Shown: positions 1 to 8,452 of the stretch, piece after piece
Numbering within the stretch: the stretch's first letter is position 1
How the letters are laid out: each line of letters starts with the position of its first letter
Assembly: GCF_041429775.1 (NCBI RefSeq)
Contig: NZ_CP163421.1
Coordinates: 1,240,001-1,304,000 of the forward strand
Length of the DNA: 64,000 nucleotides
Direction: 5' to 3'
From: Glycocaulis abyssi
GTDB lineage: Bacteria > Pseudomonadota > Alphaproteobacteria > Caulobacterales > Maricaulaceae
Translations under genes and position numbers: made by a program
The notes under the pieces: model-generated
Databases searched by the model: none
Told to the model about the DNA's origin: nothing
Seen by the model: the letters and a program-made list of their open reading frames with translations, nothing else

Positions 1-548
1 TGGTCGCCCGTGGTCAGCGTGCCGTGATTATTGAGGATCATCAGGTTCTTGCCGCCAAGATCGGCCACCAGACGCTCCTTCTCATCCTCTTCCAGAGCGA
101 TGCCCTCGTAGCCGTGATAGGCGACATCCTTCATCACGGTCATGGCGCTCTGCGAAATCGGCAAGAGCCCACGCTTCTGCGCAGACACCGCCACACCCTG
201 ATCGGTGTGCAGGTGCATGATTACCTTCACGTCCGGGCGCGCATGATGAATGGCGGAGTGGATGGTAAAACCGGCCGGGTTGATCCCGTACTGGCTGGGC
301 GGCAGGACATTGCCCTCCAGGTCAATCTTTACAAGGTTGGACGCCGTCACATCCTCAAACAGCAGGCCGAACGGGTTGAGCAGGAAATGCTCCTCCGGTC
401 CCGGCACGCGCATGGAGATGTGGGTGAAGAACAGATCGTCCCAGCCATGCATGAAGACGAGCCGGTAAAGCGCGGCCAGATCGCAGCGCGCCTTCCATTC
501 CTCGGCTGAAACCTGATCCTTTACCGAGATACTGGCCTGATCGTCCAT
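1..548 (-). CDS. Class II aldolase/adducin family protein (3' part outside window)
   Basis: The reverse strand from the ATG at 548 reads about 182 residues and runs off the left edge, so the C-terminus is missing. The translation has the class II aldolase/adducin pattern: a region around MHGWDDLFFTHIS, then HARPDVKVIMHLHTDQG, which carries the His pair expected to bind the divalent metal, and NNHGTL near the edge, the third ligand region. Members include fuculose- and ribulose-phosphate aldolases/epimerases and many uncharacterised proteins. The substrate cannot be told from this fragment. It is a cytosolic protein with no signal peptide. Confident on family, not on function. Confidence 0.85.
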   Translation of the reverse strand, partial: MDDQASISVKDQVSAEEWKARCDLAALYRLVFMHGWDDLFFTHISMRVPGPEEHFLLNPFGLLFEDVTASNLVKIDLEGNVLPPSQYGINPAGFTIHSAIHHARPDVKVIMHLHTDQGVAVSAQKRGLLPISQSAMTVMKDVAYHGYEGIALEEDEKERLVADLGGKNLMILNNHGTLTTGD

Positions 549-638
549 GATTGCGCCTCCCGTTTCGTCCGGTGCCTTGGGGCACGCTATTGGCTGAGCA
601 TTATATCAAGGATTGCGCCCCAGCGCCTCCGCGTCAAA

Positions 639-1931
639 TCAACTCGTCAAGTCCTTCGCCAGGCGCAGCCCCGTCATCTGCCATTGGGCCTGCGGGGGGA
701 AGAAGTTGCGATAGCTGGCGCGGACATGACCCGGCGGCGTCAGGGCAGAGCCGCCTTTCAGCACGAACTGCCCGCACATGAATTTGCCATTATACTCGCC
801 AATCGCGCCGCCCTGCGCGCGATAGCCCGGATAGGGCGCATAGGCAGAGCGCGTCCATTGCCACACCCCGCCAAACAGATTGGCCTGATCGGCAGACGCT
901 GGATGCAGCCAGCCATCAGGCGTCATGGCGCGGGCGCTTGTCGCATCGAACTGGCGCGCCGCCAGCTCCCATTCGCGTTCCTCCGGCAGGCGATAGCCGG
1001 TCCATTCGGCAAAGGCGCTGGCCTCGAAATAATCGAGATGGCTGACAGGCGCCGACGCGTCCAGCTCCCGCTCGCCATGCAGGGTAAACTCGCGCCATTC
1101 GCGCGCGCCGCCGCGCCAGTAGAGCGGGCAGCGCCGCCCCTCTGCCTGCACCCGCGCCCAGCCGTCAGACAGCCACAACGAGGCGGTATCATATCCGCCA
1201 TCGGCAATGAATTCGGCATACTGGGCATTAGTCACGCAATGGGTGGACAGCGCAAAAGGTGCCAGCCATGCCTTATGGCGCGGCCCTTCATTGTCAAACG
1301 CAAACCCGCCATCCCCGGCCCCGAATTCATCCAGCCCGCCGGCAAACTCCAGCCAGCCGGCCAGCGCGCCGGGTTGAACGGTCAGAGATGCCGGCTCGCT
1401 ATAGATTTCGCCAAACGGATTGACGCTCAGCACATGCTTGATGTCGGTCAGGATCAGTTCCTGATGCTGCTCCTCATGGGCGATGCCGGTTTCAGTCAGT
1501 GCGGCGATCCGTTCCAGATCAGCCTCCCCGCAACTCTCCAGAAGGTGCTCCATCGCCTCGTCTACATGGGCGCGATAGGCCATGACATGGGCAATGCCCG
1601 GCCGGGTGATATGACCGCGCGCGGCGCGCGGCTGCCGGTCGCCCAGCGCCTCGTAATAGGAATTGAACAGATAGCCAAAGCGCGGATCAAAAGCCTCATA
1701 ACCCGGCAGGTGCGGCTCCAGCAGGAAAGTCTCCCAGAACCAGCTGGTATGGGCCAGATGCCATTTGGATGGGGACACATCCTCCATGGTCTGCGCGCCC
1801 ATATCCTCAGCCGACAGAGGCGATGTCAGCGCGGTAGAGCGCGAGCGGAGCGCCTGAAAGCGCCCGATCAGGTGCGCGCGCATGGCATGCCCCGGATCAG
1901 CAGGGGCCATGACAGCGGTTTCAATTGCCAT
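639..1931 (-). CDS. egtB: Ergothioneine biosynthesis protein EgtB-like sulfoxide synthase
   Basis: This 430-residue protein has the two-part architecture of EgtB: an N-terminal DinB-like four-helix region carrying the iron ligands (HLAHTSWFWE near residue 58 and EEQHQEL near 150), followed by an FGE-sulfatase-like C-terminal domain (FGGVWQWTRSAY, FVLKGGSALTPPGHVRASYRNF). EgtB couples oxygen-dependent C-S bond formation between trimethylhistidine and a thiol donor in ergothioneine synthesis. Its usual partner, the methyltransferase EgtD, is not in the window, so it may lie elsewhere. A GGAG about 11 bp before the ATG supports the start. The gene is divergent from nadK with about 160 bp between them. 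Confidence 0.88.
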   Translation of the reverse strand: MAIETAVMAPADPGHAMRAHLIGRFQALRSRSTALTSPLSAEDMGAQTMEDVSPSKWHLAHTSWFWETFLLEPHLPGYEAFDPRFGYLFNSYYEALGDRQPRAARGHITRPGIAHVMAYRAHVDEAMEHLLESCGEADLERIAALTETGIAHEEQHQELILTDIKHVLSVNPFGEIYSEPASLTVQPGALAGWLEFAGGLDEFGAGDGGFAFDNEGPRHKAWLAPFALSTHCVTNAQYAEFIADGGYDTASLWLSDGWARVQAEGRRCPLYWRGGAREWREFTLHGERELDASAPVSHLDYFEASAFAEWTGYRLPEEREWELAARQFDATSARAMTPDGWLHPASADQANLFGGVWQWTRSAYAPYPGYRAQGGAIGEYNGKFMCGQFVLKGGSALTPPGHVRASYRNFFPPQAQWQMTGLRLAKDLTS

Positions 1932-2090
1932 TTCGAACCAGTCTCCGTGTGCTGCACTGATAACTCTGGCACACGGTCCGGGGGTTCGGAAAGGTGCACA
2001 GCGCGCGCGATCGGCGCTTTCCGCCCTTGCATGCTCTCCCCGGCGCAGCTTGAATGCGCATTACTGTTTGTCCCGATTACAGGTTTTGCC

Positions 2091-2849
2091 ATGCGCCTGG
2101 CCTTCCACGCCGCTGACCGGCCCGACGCGCTGAGCGCACGCAACGCGCTGGTGGAGCGCTATGGCGATTGCCCGCTACTGGAAGCAGACTGCGTGATTGC
2201 GCTGGGCGGAGACGGCTGCATGCTCGATGCGCTGCATGCCGTGATGGGCCACAACATTCCCGTTTACGGGATGAATTTCGGCTCGGTCGGCTTTCTGATG
2301 AATGATCCGGTGCATGACGATCTGCCCGCGCATCTTGAGGCTGCCGAGACCGCGATCATCCATCCTTTACGGGCCAAAGGCTCCAATGTGCATGGAGAGA
2401 CGTTTGAATCGCTGGCCATCAACGAGGTCTCGCTGCTGCGCCAGACCCGCCAGACCGCCAAAATCCGCATATTCATCGACGATATCGAGCGCATGGAGGA
2501 GCTGGCAGCCGACGGGGTGCTGGTCTCCACGCCAGCGGGCTCGACCGCCTACAATTTCTCGGCCCACGGCCCCATCCTGCCGATTGATGCCAGCCTCTTG
2601 GCCCTCACCCCTATCAGCGCCTTCCGTCCGCGGCGCTGGCGCGGGGCTTTGCTCAGCCATGCCAGCACCGTGAAGTTCGACGTGATAGAGCCGGTTCACC
2701 GTCCGGTTGCCGCCGTCGCAGACAATCGCGAGTTTCGCGATGTGAAGTCTGTGACCATCGCCGAATCCGATGATGTGACGCTTACCATGCTGTTTGACGC
2801 CGGCCGGGCGCTGGATGAACGCATTATCCTCGAGCAGTTCACGTCCTAG
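2091..2849 (+). CDS. nadK: NAD kinase
   Basis: The 252-residue product phosphorylates NAD to NADP using ATP in the cytosol. Diagnostic motifs are GGDGCMLDAL near residue 43, the NAD-binding loop around VYGMNFGSVGFLMN, an NE motif (AINEVSLLR), and STPAGSTAYNFSAHGPILP. The length is typical of the short alphaproteobacterial NadK. The open frame extends far upstream but that part lies opposite egtB and has no family similarity, so I start at ATG 2091, just after an AGG. With nadA, nadB and nadC at 34-38 kb the window holds de novo NAD synthesis genes as well as the NADP-forming step. Confidence 0.95.
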   Translation: MRLAFHAADRPDALSARNALVERYGDCPLLEADCVIALGGDGCMLDALHAVMGHNIPVYGMNFGSVGFLMNDPVHDDLPAHLEAAETAIIHPLRAKGSNVHGETFESLAINEVSLLRQTRQTAKIRIFIDDIERMEELAADGVLVSTPAGSTAYNFSAHGPILPIDASLLALTPISAFRPRRWRGALLSHASTVKFDVIEPVHRPVAAVADNREFRDVKSVTIAESDDVTLTMLFDAGRALDERIILEQFTS

Positions 2850-2856
2850 GGCCTGC

Positions 2857-2871
2857 TTAGCCGTATATTAA
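2857..2871. promoter_or_regulatory. CtrA-type box, one mismatch
   Basis: TTAG at 2857-2860, seven bases, then TTAA at 2868-2871. This matches the TTAA-N7-TTAA consensus of the cell-cycle regulator CtrA with one mismatch. It lies in the short gap between nadK and the response regulator gene, about 80 bp before the latter's ATG, a position suited to control that gene and the Hpt gene after it. One-mismatch sites do occur by chance. Confidence 0.4.
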
Positions 2872-2951
2872 GCAAGTTGCCCTTAGGGTTTGCCTCCAAC
2901 GGGGGATACGAAGAACGAGGTAGCGTTTTGGCTGGAGAACTTCCTGCCGAC

Positions 2952-3437
2952 ATGGCCTTCACCAAGCTGCGCGTGCTGCTGGTTGATGACAACGCAGCGA
3001 TGCGCGGGCTGGTGCGTGCGGTGCTTGGCGCTTTTGGCTGTGACAATGTGTTTGAGGCGGCCGATGCCAAGCGTGCGCTGGGCATATTGTCGGTCGAGCA
3101 GATCGACGTGATTGTCACGGACTGGAAGATGGCACCTGTCGACGGCCTGGCGCTCGTTCGTCATCTGCGCAATCCAGAAAAGAGCGCCAACCCTTTCATC
3201 CCGATCATCATGCTGACGGCCTATGCCGAGCCTTCGCGGGTGCGCGAAGCGCGTGATGCGGGCGTTACCGAGTTTCTCGCCAAGCCATTTTCTGCCGAGC
3301 AGCTTTACAAACGCCTGCAGGTGATCGTGAACCGCCCGCGCCCTTTTGTGCGCACCAAGGTGTTTTTCGGCCCCGACAGGCGGCGTCTCAATAACGAGTA
3401 TGAAGGCCCGGAACGCCGCGAAGACGCGGCACTCTAG
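2952..3437 (+). CDS. Single-domain (CheY-like) response regulator with short C-terminal tail
   Basis: From ATG 2952 the product is 161 residues: a receiver domain over about residues 6-125 with the acidic pair DD at 12-13, the phospho-acceptor Asp57 (IVTDWKM), a Thr at LTAYAE and Lys in LAKPF, then a tail of about 35 residues (FFGPDRRR, EGPERRED) and no DNA-binding domain. Such proteins pass phosphate or act by protein contacts. The basic FFGPDRRR tail is common in alphaproteobacterial single-domain regulators. A TTG at 2928 with GAACGAGG in front is an alternative start adding eight residues. The next gene, 24 bp on, encodes an Hpt-like protein, so the two probably form a phosphorelay pair. 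No histidine kinase is nearby. Confidence 0.85.
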   Translation: MAFTKLRVLLVDDNAAMRGLVRAVLGAFGCDNVFEAADAKRALGILSVEQIDVIVTDWKMAPVDGLALVRHLRNPEKSANPFIPIIMLTAYAEPSRVREARDAGVTEFLAKPFSAEQLYKRLQVIVNRPRPFVRTKVFFGPDRRRLNNEYEGPERREDAAL

Positions 3438-3461
3438 TGTGACAGGGGAAGGGACAAGGCC

Positions 3462-3956
3462 ATGACGCAACGCGAACGACCCATCGAGATCATCAACCCG
3501 CCCAACATGCTCAAGGTGAAGGTGGGCGGACGGATTGCGCCAGCAGATCCGGCAGCCATTGCGCGCGCCGAGGCTGCGCTGGCCGAGATGAAGGAAGAGT
3601 TCTCCGGCTGGCTCGCCGAAGAGGTCGACAAGCTGGAAGCCGCCCTCGCCAAGGTGGAGGCCGAAGGGCTGACCAGCGACGCGGGCGACGAGCTTTTCAC
3701 CGTTGCACACGATTTGCGCGGCCTTGGGACCACGTATGACTTTCCGCTGGTGACACGCATGGCCGCCTCCCTGTCGCGCCTGGTGGAAACAGGTGAGAAG
3801 CGCGAGCTGGTGCCTGTGCAGCTGGTGGAGGCCCATGTCGGCGCTATCCGCGCGGCCCTGCGCCAGAACATCCGCACTGACGATCATGCCGTCGGCCGGA
3901 CTCTGGCCGAGGAACTGGAAACCCGCGTGATTGATCTGGTCGGCGCGCCGGCCTGA
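3462..3956 (+). CDS. Hpt-domain-like phosphotransfer protein
   Basis: This 164-residue protein is predicted to be mostly helical. Residues 80-100 (TVAHDLRGLGTTYDFP) fit the histidine phosphotransfer signature HDLRGLG, which makes His83 the candidate phosphorylated residue. Residues 35-70 are charged and likely coiled (AALAEMKEEFSGWLAEE). It follows the CheY-like gene by 24 bp in the same direction and presumably exchanges phosphate with that protein. I infer this from motif and context. There is no kinase or output domain. It ends about 20 bp before the convergent DUF2336 gene. Confidence 0.7.
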   Translation: MTQRERPIEIINPPNMLKVKVGGRIAPADPAAIARAEAALAEMKEEFSGWLAEEVDKLEAALAKVEAEGLTSDAGDELFTVAHDLRGLGTTYDFPLVTRMAASLSRLVETGEKRELVPVQLVEAHVGAIRAALRQNIRTDDHAVGRTLAEELETRVIDLVGAPA

Positions 3957-3979
3957 CCGCAATTGCGGTTAAAGACCGG

Positions 3980-5146
3980 TCAGCCTGCCTTTCGGGCTGC
4001 CGGCGGGGCGATATCGCCGGTGACGGCGCCCATATCGGCTTCAAGACGCGCCATGCAGTACTCAAGGTCGGCTTCCGGCGCGCCCTGGAACTGGGTGAAG
4101 ATGCGCTGGGTCAGCGCCGCCCTGAACTTCACGATATCTTCGGGCCCCTGCCCGCCAATCTCCAGCGAATGATAGGCGCTCACCGAAGCGCGCACGGCCG
4201 GCAATATACGCCGCGGCAGACCGGAACGCTCAAACACCGCATCAAGCCCCAGCGGTCCTGCATCATGGATCAGCAGCCACGCCTTGGCGTGCGGTATCCC
4301 GGCAAGCTCGGCCATGCAGTGCTCGAAAAAGCTCATATGGCCACGAAACAGGGCGCGCAGGATCAGTGAGGGCGTCAGCCGCCCGTTCATCTGCAATTGC
4401 TGCACGAAGCGGCGCGGATCAGGGGTCAGCCCTGCCTGCTCGACCAGATCGACAGTCGCGCGCTCGCGTGTGGCTTCAGCCAGCTCGACGGCCAGTTGCG
4501 CCGGCAAGGCATGGCGCGAAACGAGGCGCTCCACAGCCGTCTCTGAAATTACGTTGATGAGCTTTTCGGTGACTTCCATCGGCAGGCTGGCGCGCTCGAC
4601 GAAATTCTCCAGCATGGCAGGCTGGTCGTGATAGCGCTCAAAGGTCAGGGCGTAGGAGCCGGCATCGAAATGCGCGCCATCATTGGCGATCACCCGCTGG
4701 ACGGCCGGGTCTGCGCCGCGCATGACCAGTTCGCGCACCACCTTGCCTGGCACTTCCGCACGTCCGGCAATGGCCAGCTGGCGGATAACGATCCCCGAAC
4801 GGACAATCTCGGTGAGGTCTTCCTCAGTCAGGGATGGTGAGCCGGCAATAACCGGCACGGCAATGGAATCGATATCAGCGGCCAGCTTGCGCGCAACATC
4901 GCGCGGCAGGCTCGGTGAGCGCGCCAACGTGACCGACAGCGCACGCCGCACGATCTCTGCCGCGTCATTGGCAAGAACTTCCAGAATGGCATTGGCCGCG
5001 GCGCGGTCACTGTCCGACAGGCCCGGCATGGAGATGCGGGCGCATATCTTGCGCGCGGCGAGGGCACGGCCCTCATCATCCTGTGCACTGGCAAGGCGGG
5101 CAACGTCCTCACGGGTGAGACGCGCTCTTAAAGCCTTTACGCTCAT
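3980..5146 (-). CDS. DUF2336 domain-containing protein
   Basis: The 388-residue protein is built from helical, HEAT-like repeats rich in Leu, Ala and Arg (for example EIVRRALSVTLARSPSLPRDVARKLAADI), the pattern of the DUF2336 family found in Caulobacterales and Rhizobiales. The family's function is not established. I chose ATG 5146 because GGGAG lies about 9 bp upstream; an in-frame start 36 bp further upstream would add a poorly conserved tail. There is no signal peptide or membrane segment. The gene converges on the response regulator/Hpt pair and may work with it, but that is only positional. Confidence 0.75.
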   Translation of the reverse strand: MSVKALRARLTREDVARLASAQDDEGRALAARKICARISMPGLSDSDRAAANAILEVLANDAAEIVRRALSVTLARSPSLPRDVARKLAADIDSIAVPVIAGSPSLTEEDLTEIVRSGIVIRQLAIAGRAEVPGKVVRELVMRGADPAVQRVIANDGAHFDAGSYALTFERYHDQPAMLENFVERASLPMEVTEKLINVISETAVERLVSRHALPAQLAVELAEATRERATVDLVEQAGLTPDPRRFVQQLQMNGRLTPSLILRALFRGHMSFFEHCMAELAGIPHAKAWLLIHDAGPLGLDAVFERSGLPRRILPAVRASVSAYHSLEIGGQGPEDIVKFRAALTQRIFTQFQGAPEADLEYCMARLEADMGAVTGDIAPPAARKAG

Positions 5147-5237
5147 GGTCCCATACTCCCAAGCAACAAGGACAACCGGCACCAGGAAGCGTGCGCCTGA
5201 AATCTTAACGGGTTATTGCTGCGCGTCAGGCAAACCG

Positions 5238-6068
5238 TCAGGAGCGCCGCCCCCGGCTGCGCAGCGGCATGTCCAGCGTGTTGAGAATTTCCATCACAGC
5301 CGGAGACAGAACCGCGCCCGGTGCGCCGCCTGTGGCATATCCCGAAACCCCGGCGCGAAGATTCTCGCGAACGCGTTGCAGGCTGGCACCGGCCTGTGTA
5401 TCGGCCACCATGCGTGGCGTCGTAACCGTATCAGGCACATTGGCCACCGGCCGCTCGCGGGTCAGAAACGACAACAGTTCGGAAGCGCTGCGCGGGCGCG
5501 CACCGTCAAAGAATACGCGCCGGTTGGCCGAGGCCGCATCGGGAAACAGCGCATCGGCGCGCATGTCCGGATTGGTATGCGCCGTCTCGATCAGGCGTGC
5601 GGCGCGCGACGCGCCCAGGAAGTGGGCCGCATAGAGCTCACCGGTTGTGGGTTCACGCCCCGTGGCAGAGCGCAGGATCGCCGCATTCTCCGCCGTCAGC
5701 TCGCCCGCCATGAGGCTGGCCGCGCGCGGATCAAAGCGCATGTCGAGAATTTCCTGGCGGCGCGCCGGATCATCCACGACAAACCGGCTGCCATCCTGAC
5801 GCACAGAGGCGGCCATATCGCCATAACCATGCCGCTCGCCATGGCGGGCAACCATGGCAAGCCAGGTCTGCTCGATAAACTGGAACATGCCCGATGCGCT
5901 GGACGTGCTGGCGCGCGCACCCGCATCGAAATTGCTTTCGCGGGCCGCCGTGCGCATCAGAAAGTCGAAATTGGCACCCGTGGCGCTGGCTGCATCTGAA
6001 ATCAGCCGCGACGGCGAGAATGTGTTCTGCAGCTGGCCTGCCAGCGCGTTGCCAATGCGGTCGGGCAT
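5238..6068 (-). CDS. Lytic transglycosylase-like (SLT fold) protein
   Basis: The 276-residue product carries an SLT-type muramidase motif at about residues 40-70: AARESNFDAGA, where the Glu would be catalytic, followed by SSASGMFQFIEQTW, the usual GxxQF motif. A second region (GELYAAHFLGASRAARLI, near 145-165) matches the end of this fold. It would cleave peptidoglycan glycan strands. I see no classical signal peptide, so export may use another route, as for flagellar or phage-type transglycosylases. A one-mismatch CtrA-type box (6125-6139) lies about 57 bp before the start, inside the end of the neighbouring gene. The C-terminal 90 residues are low in recognisable features. Confidence 0.75.
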   Translation of the reverse strand: MPDRIGNALAGQLQNTFSPSRLISDAASATGANFDFLMRTAARESNFDAGARASTSSASGMFQFIEQTWLAMVARHGERHGYGDMAASVRQDGSRFVVDDPARRQEILDMRFDPRAASLMAGELTAENAAILRSATGREPTTGELYAAHFLGASRAARLIETAHTNPDMRADALFPDAASANRRVFFDGARPRSASELLSFLTRERPVANVPDTVTTPRMVADTQAGASLQRVRENLRAGVSGYATGGAPGAVLSPAVMEILNTLDMPLRSRGRRS

Positions 6069-6110
6069 GAGAACGGTACGCTCCGGTAAAAGAATCGCTT
6101 CGTCCCCATC

Positions 6111-7232
6111 TCACCCGGCGGAGGATAAGCCTTCGTTAACCGTGTCCGGCGCGAACGGGGCAAGAAGCATATCCGCCCTGCTCTCATCGATAAGCCCGGC
6201 AAGTCCCTCAGCGATGGCGGGAGCGAGCATGACGCCATGCCGGTAGGCACCCAGCGCCACCACAAGGCCCGGCTCGGCCAGCCCGGCGCGCGGCATCAGA
6301 CCCGGCAGCGCCGGACGGATACCGGCCCAGTGCGCCAGCCGGGGCATTGACGCGATGTGCGGCAGATAGCGGGCCGCGCGTTCGATCAGCGCAGTGGCCA
6401 TGCCCGGCTCTGTCGCGGCATCACTCCTGCCCGGCTCTACGCTGGCACCCACCAGCAGACGCCCGCCGGGCTTGGGAGCAAGATAGACGTCGCCCGCGCG
6501 CAATAGCGGCCAGTCGGGCTGCGTACCCGCATCCAGCATCACGGCCTGCCCCTTGACCGGATAGATACCGGCCGCCGCGCTGTGCAGGTCTGCAGCCGCC
6601 CAGCCGGCCGCCAGCACCACGAAATCGGCCTCAATCATCTCTCCTGTGGCGAGCCGGACCTGCCAGACATCCCCGTGCCGCTGCAGCGTGGCCACGCGCG
6701 CATTTTCGCGCACACTCACGCCGCGCCCGGCCAGGGCGGCCATCAGTGCAGAGATCAGGTGCGGCGCTGATATCTGCGCATCGCCGGGCAGGAAAATTGC
6801 ACCGTCTGGCAGGACGAGCCCCGGCATGCGGGCGCGGACGGCACCAGCATCGAGAGAAACCGCCTCGATATCTCTGCCTGCCAGCCATTGCGCCATGCCT
6901 GTCTGGCGTACCGGTATCAGCGAGCCACAGGCCCTGTAGGCCACATCCATACCCGTCTCGGCAGACAGGCGGTGCGCCCATTCCGGCCAGTGCGACGCGC
7001 TGTGCCGGGCCAGTGCAGCAAACGCCCCGGCCAGAGGAGAGGCGCTGTCTCGCGCCTCCCAGATTTCCGCTCCGGGGGCGATCATGCCGGCAGATGCCGC
7101 CAAAGCGCCATGACCTGCCTTACCAGCGTCACAAATAAGCGTATTAATTCCTCGCAAGGATAGCGCATACGCCAGTGCAAGCCCGGCTGCCCCGGCACCG
7201 ATTATGCACACGCGTGGAGCGTCCTTACGCAT
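6111..7232 (-). CDS. FAD-dependent oxidoreductase, glycine oxidase (ThiO)-like
   Basis: The 373-residue protein starts with an FAD-binding Rossmann motif (VCIIGAGAAGLALAYALSL, residues 7-25) and has the DAO-type layout: SAGMIAPG after the first strand, VVLAAGWAA before the substrate lobe, and a C-terminal VVALGAYRHGVMLAPAIAE that closes over FAD. These fit the glycine/D-amino-acid oxidase family, where ThiO makes the imine for thiamine thiazole. No other thi gene is present, so amine substrate specificity is open. The ATG at 7232 directly precedes the FAD motif; a longer frame upstream is not conserved. Cytosolic. Confidence 0.8.
   Translation of the reverse strand: MRKDAPRVCIIGAGAAGLALAYALSLRGINTLICDAGKAGHGALAASAGMIAPGAEIWEARDSASPLAGAFAALARHSASHWPEWAHRLSAETGMDVAYRACGSLIPVRQTGMAQWLAGRDIEAVSLDAGAVRARMPGLVLPDGAIFLPGDAQISAPHLISALMAALAGRGVSVRENARVATLQRHGDVWQVRLATGEMIEADFVVLAAGWAAADLHSAAAGIYPVKGQAVMLDAGTQPDWPLLRAGDVYLAPKPGGRLLVGASVEPGRSDAATEPGMATALIERAARYLPHIASMPRLAHWAGIRPALPGLMPRAGLAEPGLVVALGAYRHGVMLAPAIAEGLAGLIDESRADMLLAPFAPDTVNEGLSSAG
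6125..6139. promoter_or_regulatory. CtrA-type box, one mismatch, before the transglycosylase gene
   Basis: ATAA at 6125-6128, seven bases, then TTAA at 6136-6139 followed by CC. This is one mismatch from TTAA-N7-TTAA. It sits inside the 3' end of the ThiO-like gene, 57 bp before the transglycosylase start codon. The location is good but the motif is weak. Confidence 0.3.
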
Positions 7233-7301
7233 ACCAGCCTCTCTGCAGGCGCCTCCGGTTCCGGGCAGGAACACAAGAAGACAGGAAAGGTTCGCGTTAC
7301 C

Positions 7302-7709
7302 ATGGTGGCGAAACTCGAAACCATCTCTCGTATTGCCGCAGCTATAGCGGCTGCAGGCGCTGCAATCACCCTGTCAGGCACAGCCATGGCCGGTGAAAGC
7401 GTGCAATCGGACCGCTGCGTGCAGATCGGCAGCATCAGTGGCTATTCGGTCATTGACGACCGCCATCTGATCCTGCGCTCAGGTGCCAGGAACTTTTTCC
7501 TTGTCACCACGGCCACGCGGTGCTCGGGGCTGAATTTCGGTGTGGAAATCGCCACCTCGATCACCGGCAATCAGCGCATCTGCCAGCCCATGAGCGAGTT
7601 CGTCATTCCCGATGACGGATGGCGCTGCCGGATTGCGTCCATCGAGGCGGTCGACAGCGAAGATGCGGCGCGCGCCCTCGTCGAGGAGCGCCGCGAAAGC
7701 GGAAACTGA
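7302..7709 (+). CDS. Small secreted protein, DUF6491-like
   Basis: The 135-residue product begins with a basic N-terminus and a hydrophobic stretch ending in TAMAGES (residues 27-33), a clear Sec signal peptide with cleavage after AMA. The mature part has four Cys (DRCVQIGSI, TRCSGLNFG, QRICQPM, WRCRIAS) and resembles the DUF6491 family of small periplasmic proteins common in Caulobacterales and relatives. Its function is unknown; the even cysteine number suggests disulfides. It is divergent from the ThiO-like gene and converges on the next gene with a 6 bp gap. Confidence 0.7.
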   Translation: MVAKLETISRIAAAIAAAGAAITLSGTAMAGESVQSDRCVQIGSISGYSVIDDRHLILRSGARNFFLVTTATRCSGLNFGVEIATSITGNQRICQPMSEFVIPDDGWRCRIASIEAVDSEDAARALVEERRESGN

Positions 7710-7715
7710 CACAGA

Positions 7716-8390
7716 TCAGCCCGGCGTCTGGCTCGCCAGACGCACCGGGCTGACGCGCTCTGCCCCTTCAGCATCCTCATCGGCCCGTTCCAGCGCAATA
7801 CGGCAATCGGCCAGAAAACGTTCACCGGCATTATCGCCCTGGCGCGACCAGGGCCGTGACAGGGCGCGCGAATAGAACGCCGTAACGGCGGCGCGCCACA
7901 CACTTTCCGGCCCCTCCTCATCCTCGCGTTCACCGCACGCTTCCAGAGCCATCTCGAACACGCGCTGCAGGCATTCCAGCGCCGGAGCGGCATCCTCCAG
8001 CCGGGTACGGGTTTTCCCGTCATGGCCAGCATCAAGACGGCGCTCGGCCTCGCGCAGCGCGGCAAGGTGGCGGCGCGTCAACGTCATGGTGGGGGTATCA
8101 TCGCGCAGATGGGCCGCGTCGGGAACCAGACCGGCAAGCTGGCCGGTCAGGCGCAGCCCCATCTGCAAGTCCTGCCGCAGGCGGGCAATCTGGGTGCGGC
8201 GCGTCTGCAGACGCTTCTGGTCGATCAGCGCGCGCCCGCAATCCTCCAGCAGGCGCCAGAGCGCCATCTTCTGGTCCGCATCGCCAATGGCATGGCGCTC
8301 GCAGATCCGGTCGATATCGGCCTCGTCGTAAAGCTCGCCATCATCAAGGATGATAAAGCTGGTGCCGGTTGTGCTGGTCAGTCTCGCCAT
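7716..8390 (-). CDS. Hypothetical protein behind a perfect CtrA box
   Basis: I do not recognise this 224-residue protein. It is acidic at the N-terminus (ILDDGELYDEADIDR), then strongly helical and charged (residues 45-120, rich in Arg, Leu and Gln), with no signal peptide, membrane segment or catalytic motif. I start at ATG 8390 (MARLTSTTG); the frame stays open upstream but without a plausible start context. A perfect TTAA-N7-TTAA box lies 63 bp upstream, so it may be a cell-cycle-controlled gene, which would suit a role in motility, division or polarity, though nothing in the protein says which. Confidence 0.7.
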   Translation of the reverse strand: MARLTSTTGTSFIILDDGELYDEADIDRICERHAIGDADQKMALWRLLEDCGRALIDQKRLQTRRTQIARLRQDLQMGLRLTGQLAGLVPDAAHLRDDTPTMTLTRRHLAALREAERRLDAGHDGKTRTRLEDAAPALECLQRVFEMALEACGEREDEEGPESVWRAAVTAFYSRALSRPWSRQGDNAGERFLADCRIALERADEDAEGAERVSPVRLASQTPG

Positions 8391-8452
8391 GCCTGCTCCC
8401 TGCCCCGGCCCCTCAACCGGCATCATATTTTTGGGCCACCCTCTGTGACAGA

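Noticed and set aside
684-2090. Long open frame on + strand leading into nadK
   Set aside because: It lies opposite egtB, shows no family similarity, and only the part from 2091 matches NAD kinase.
5201-5215. CtrA site before the DUF2336 gene (TTAACGGGTTA)
   Set aside because: Spacing does not fit TTAA-N7-TTAA; only one half-site is present.
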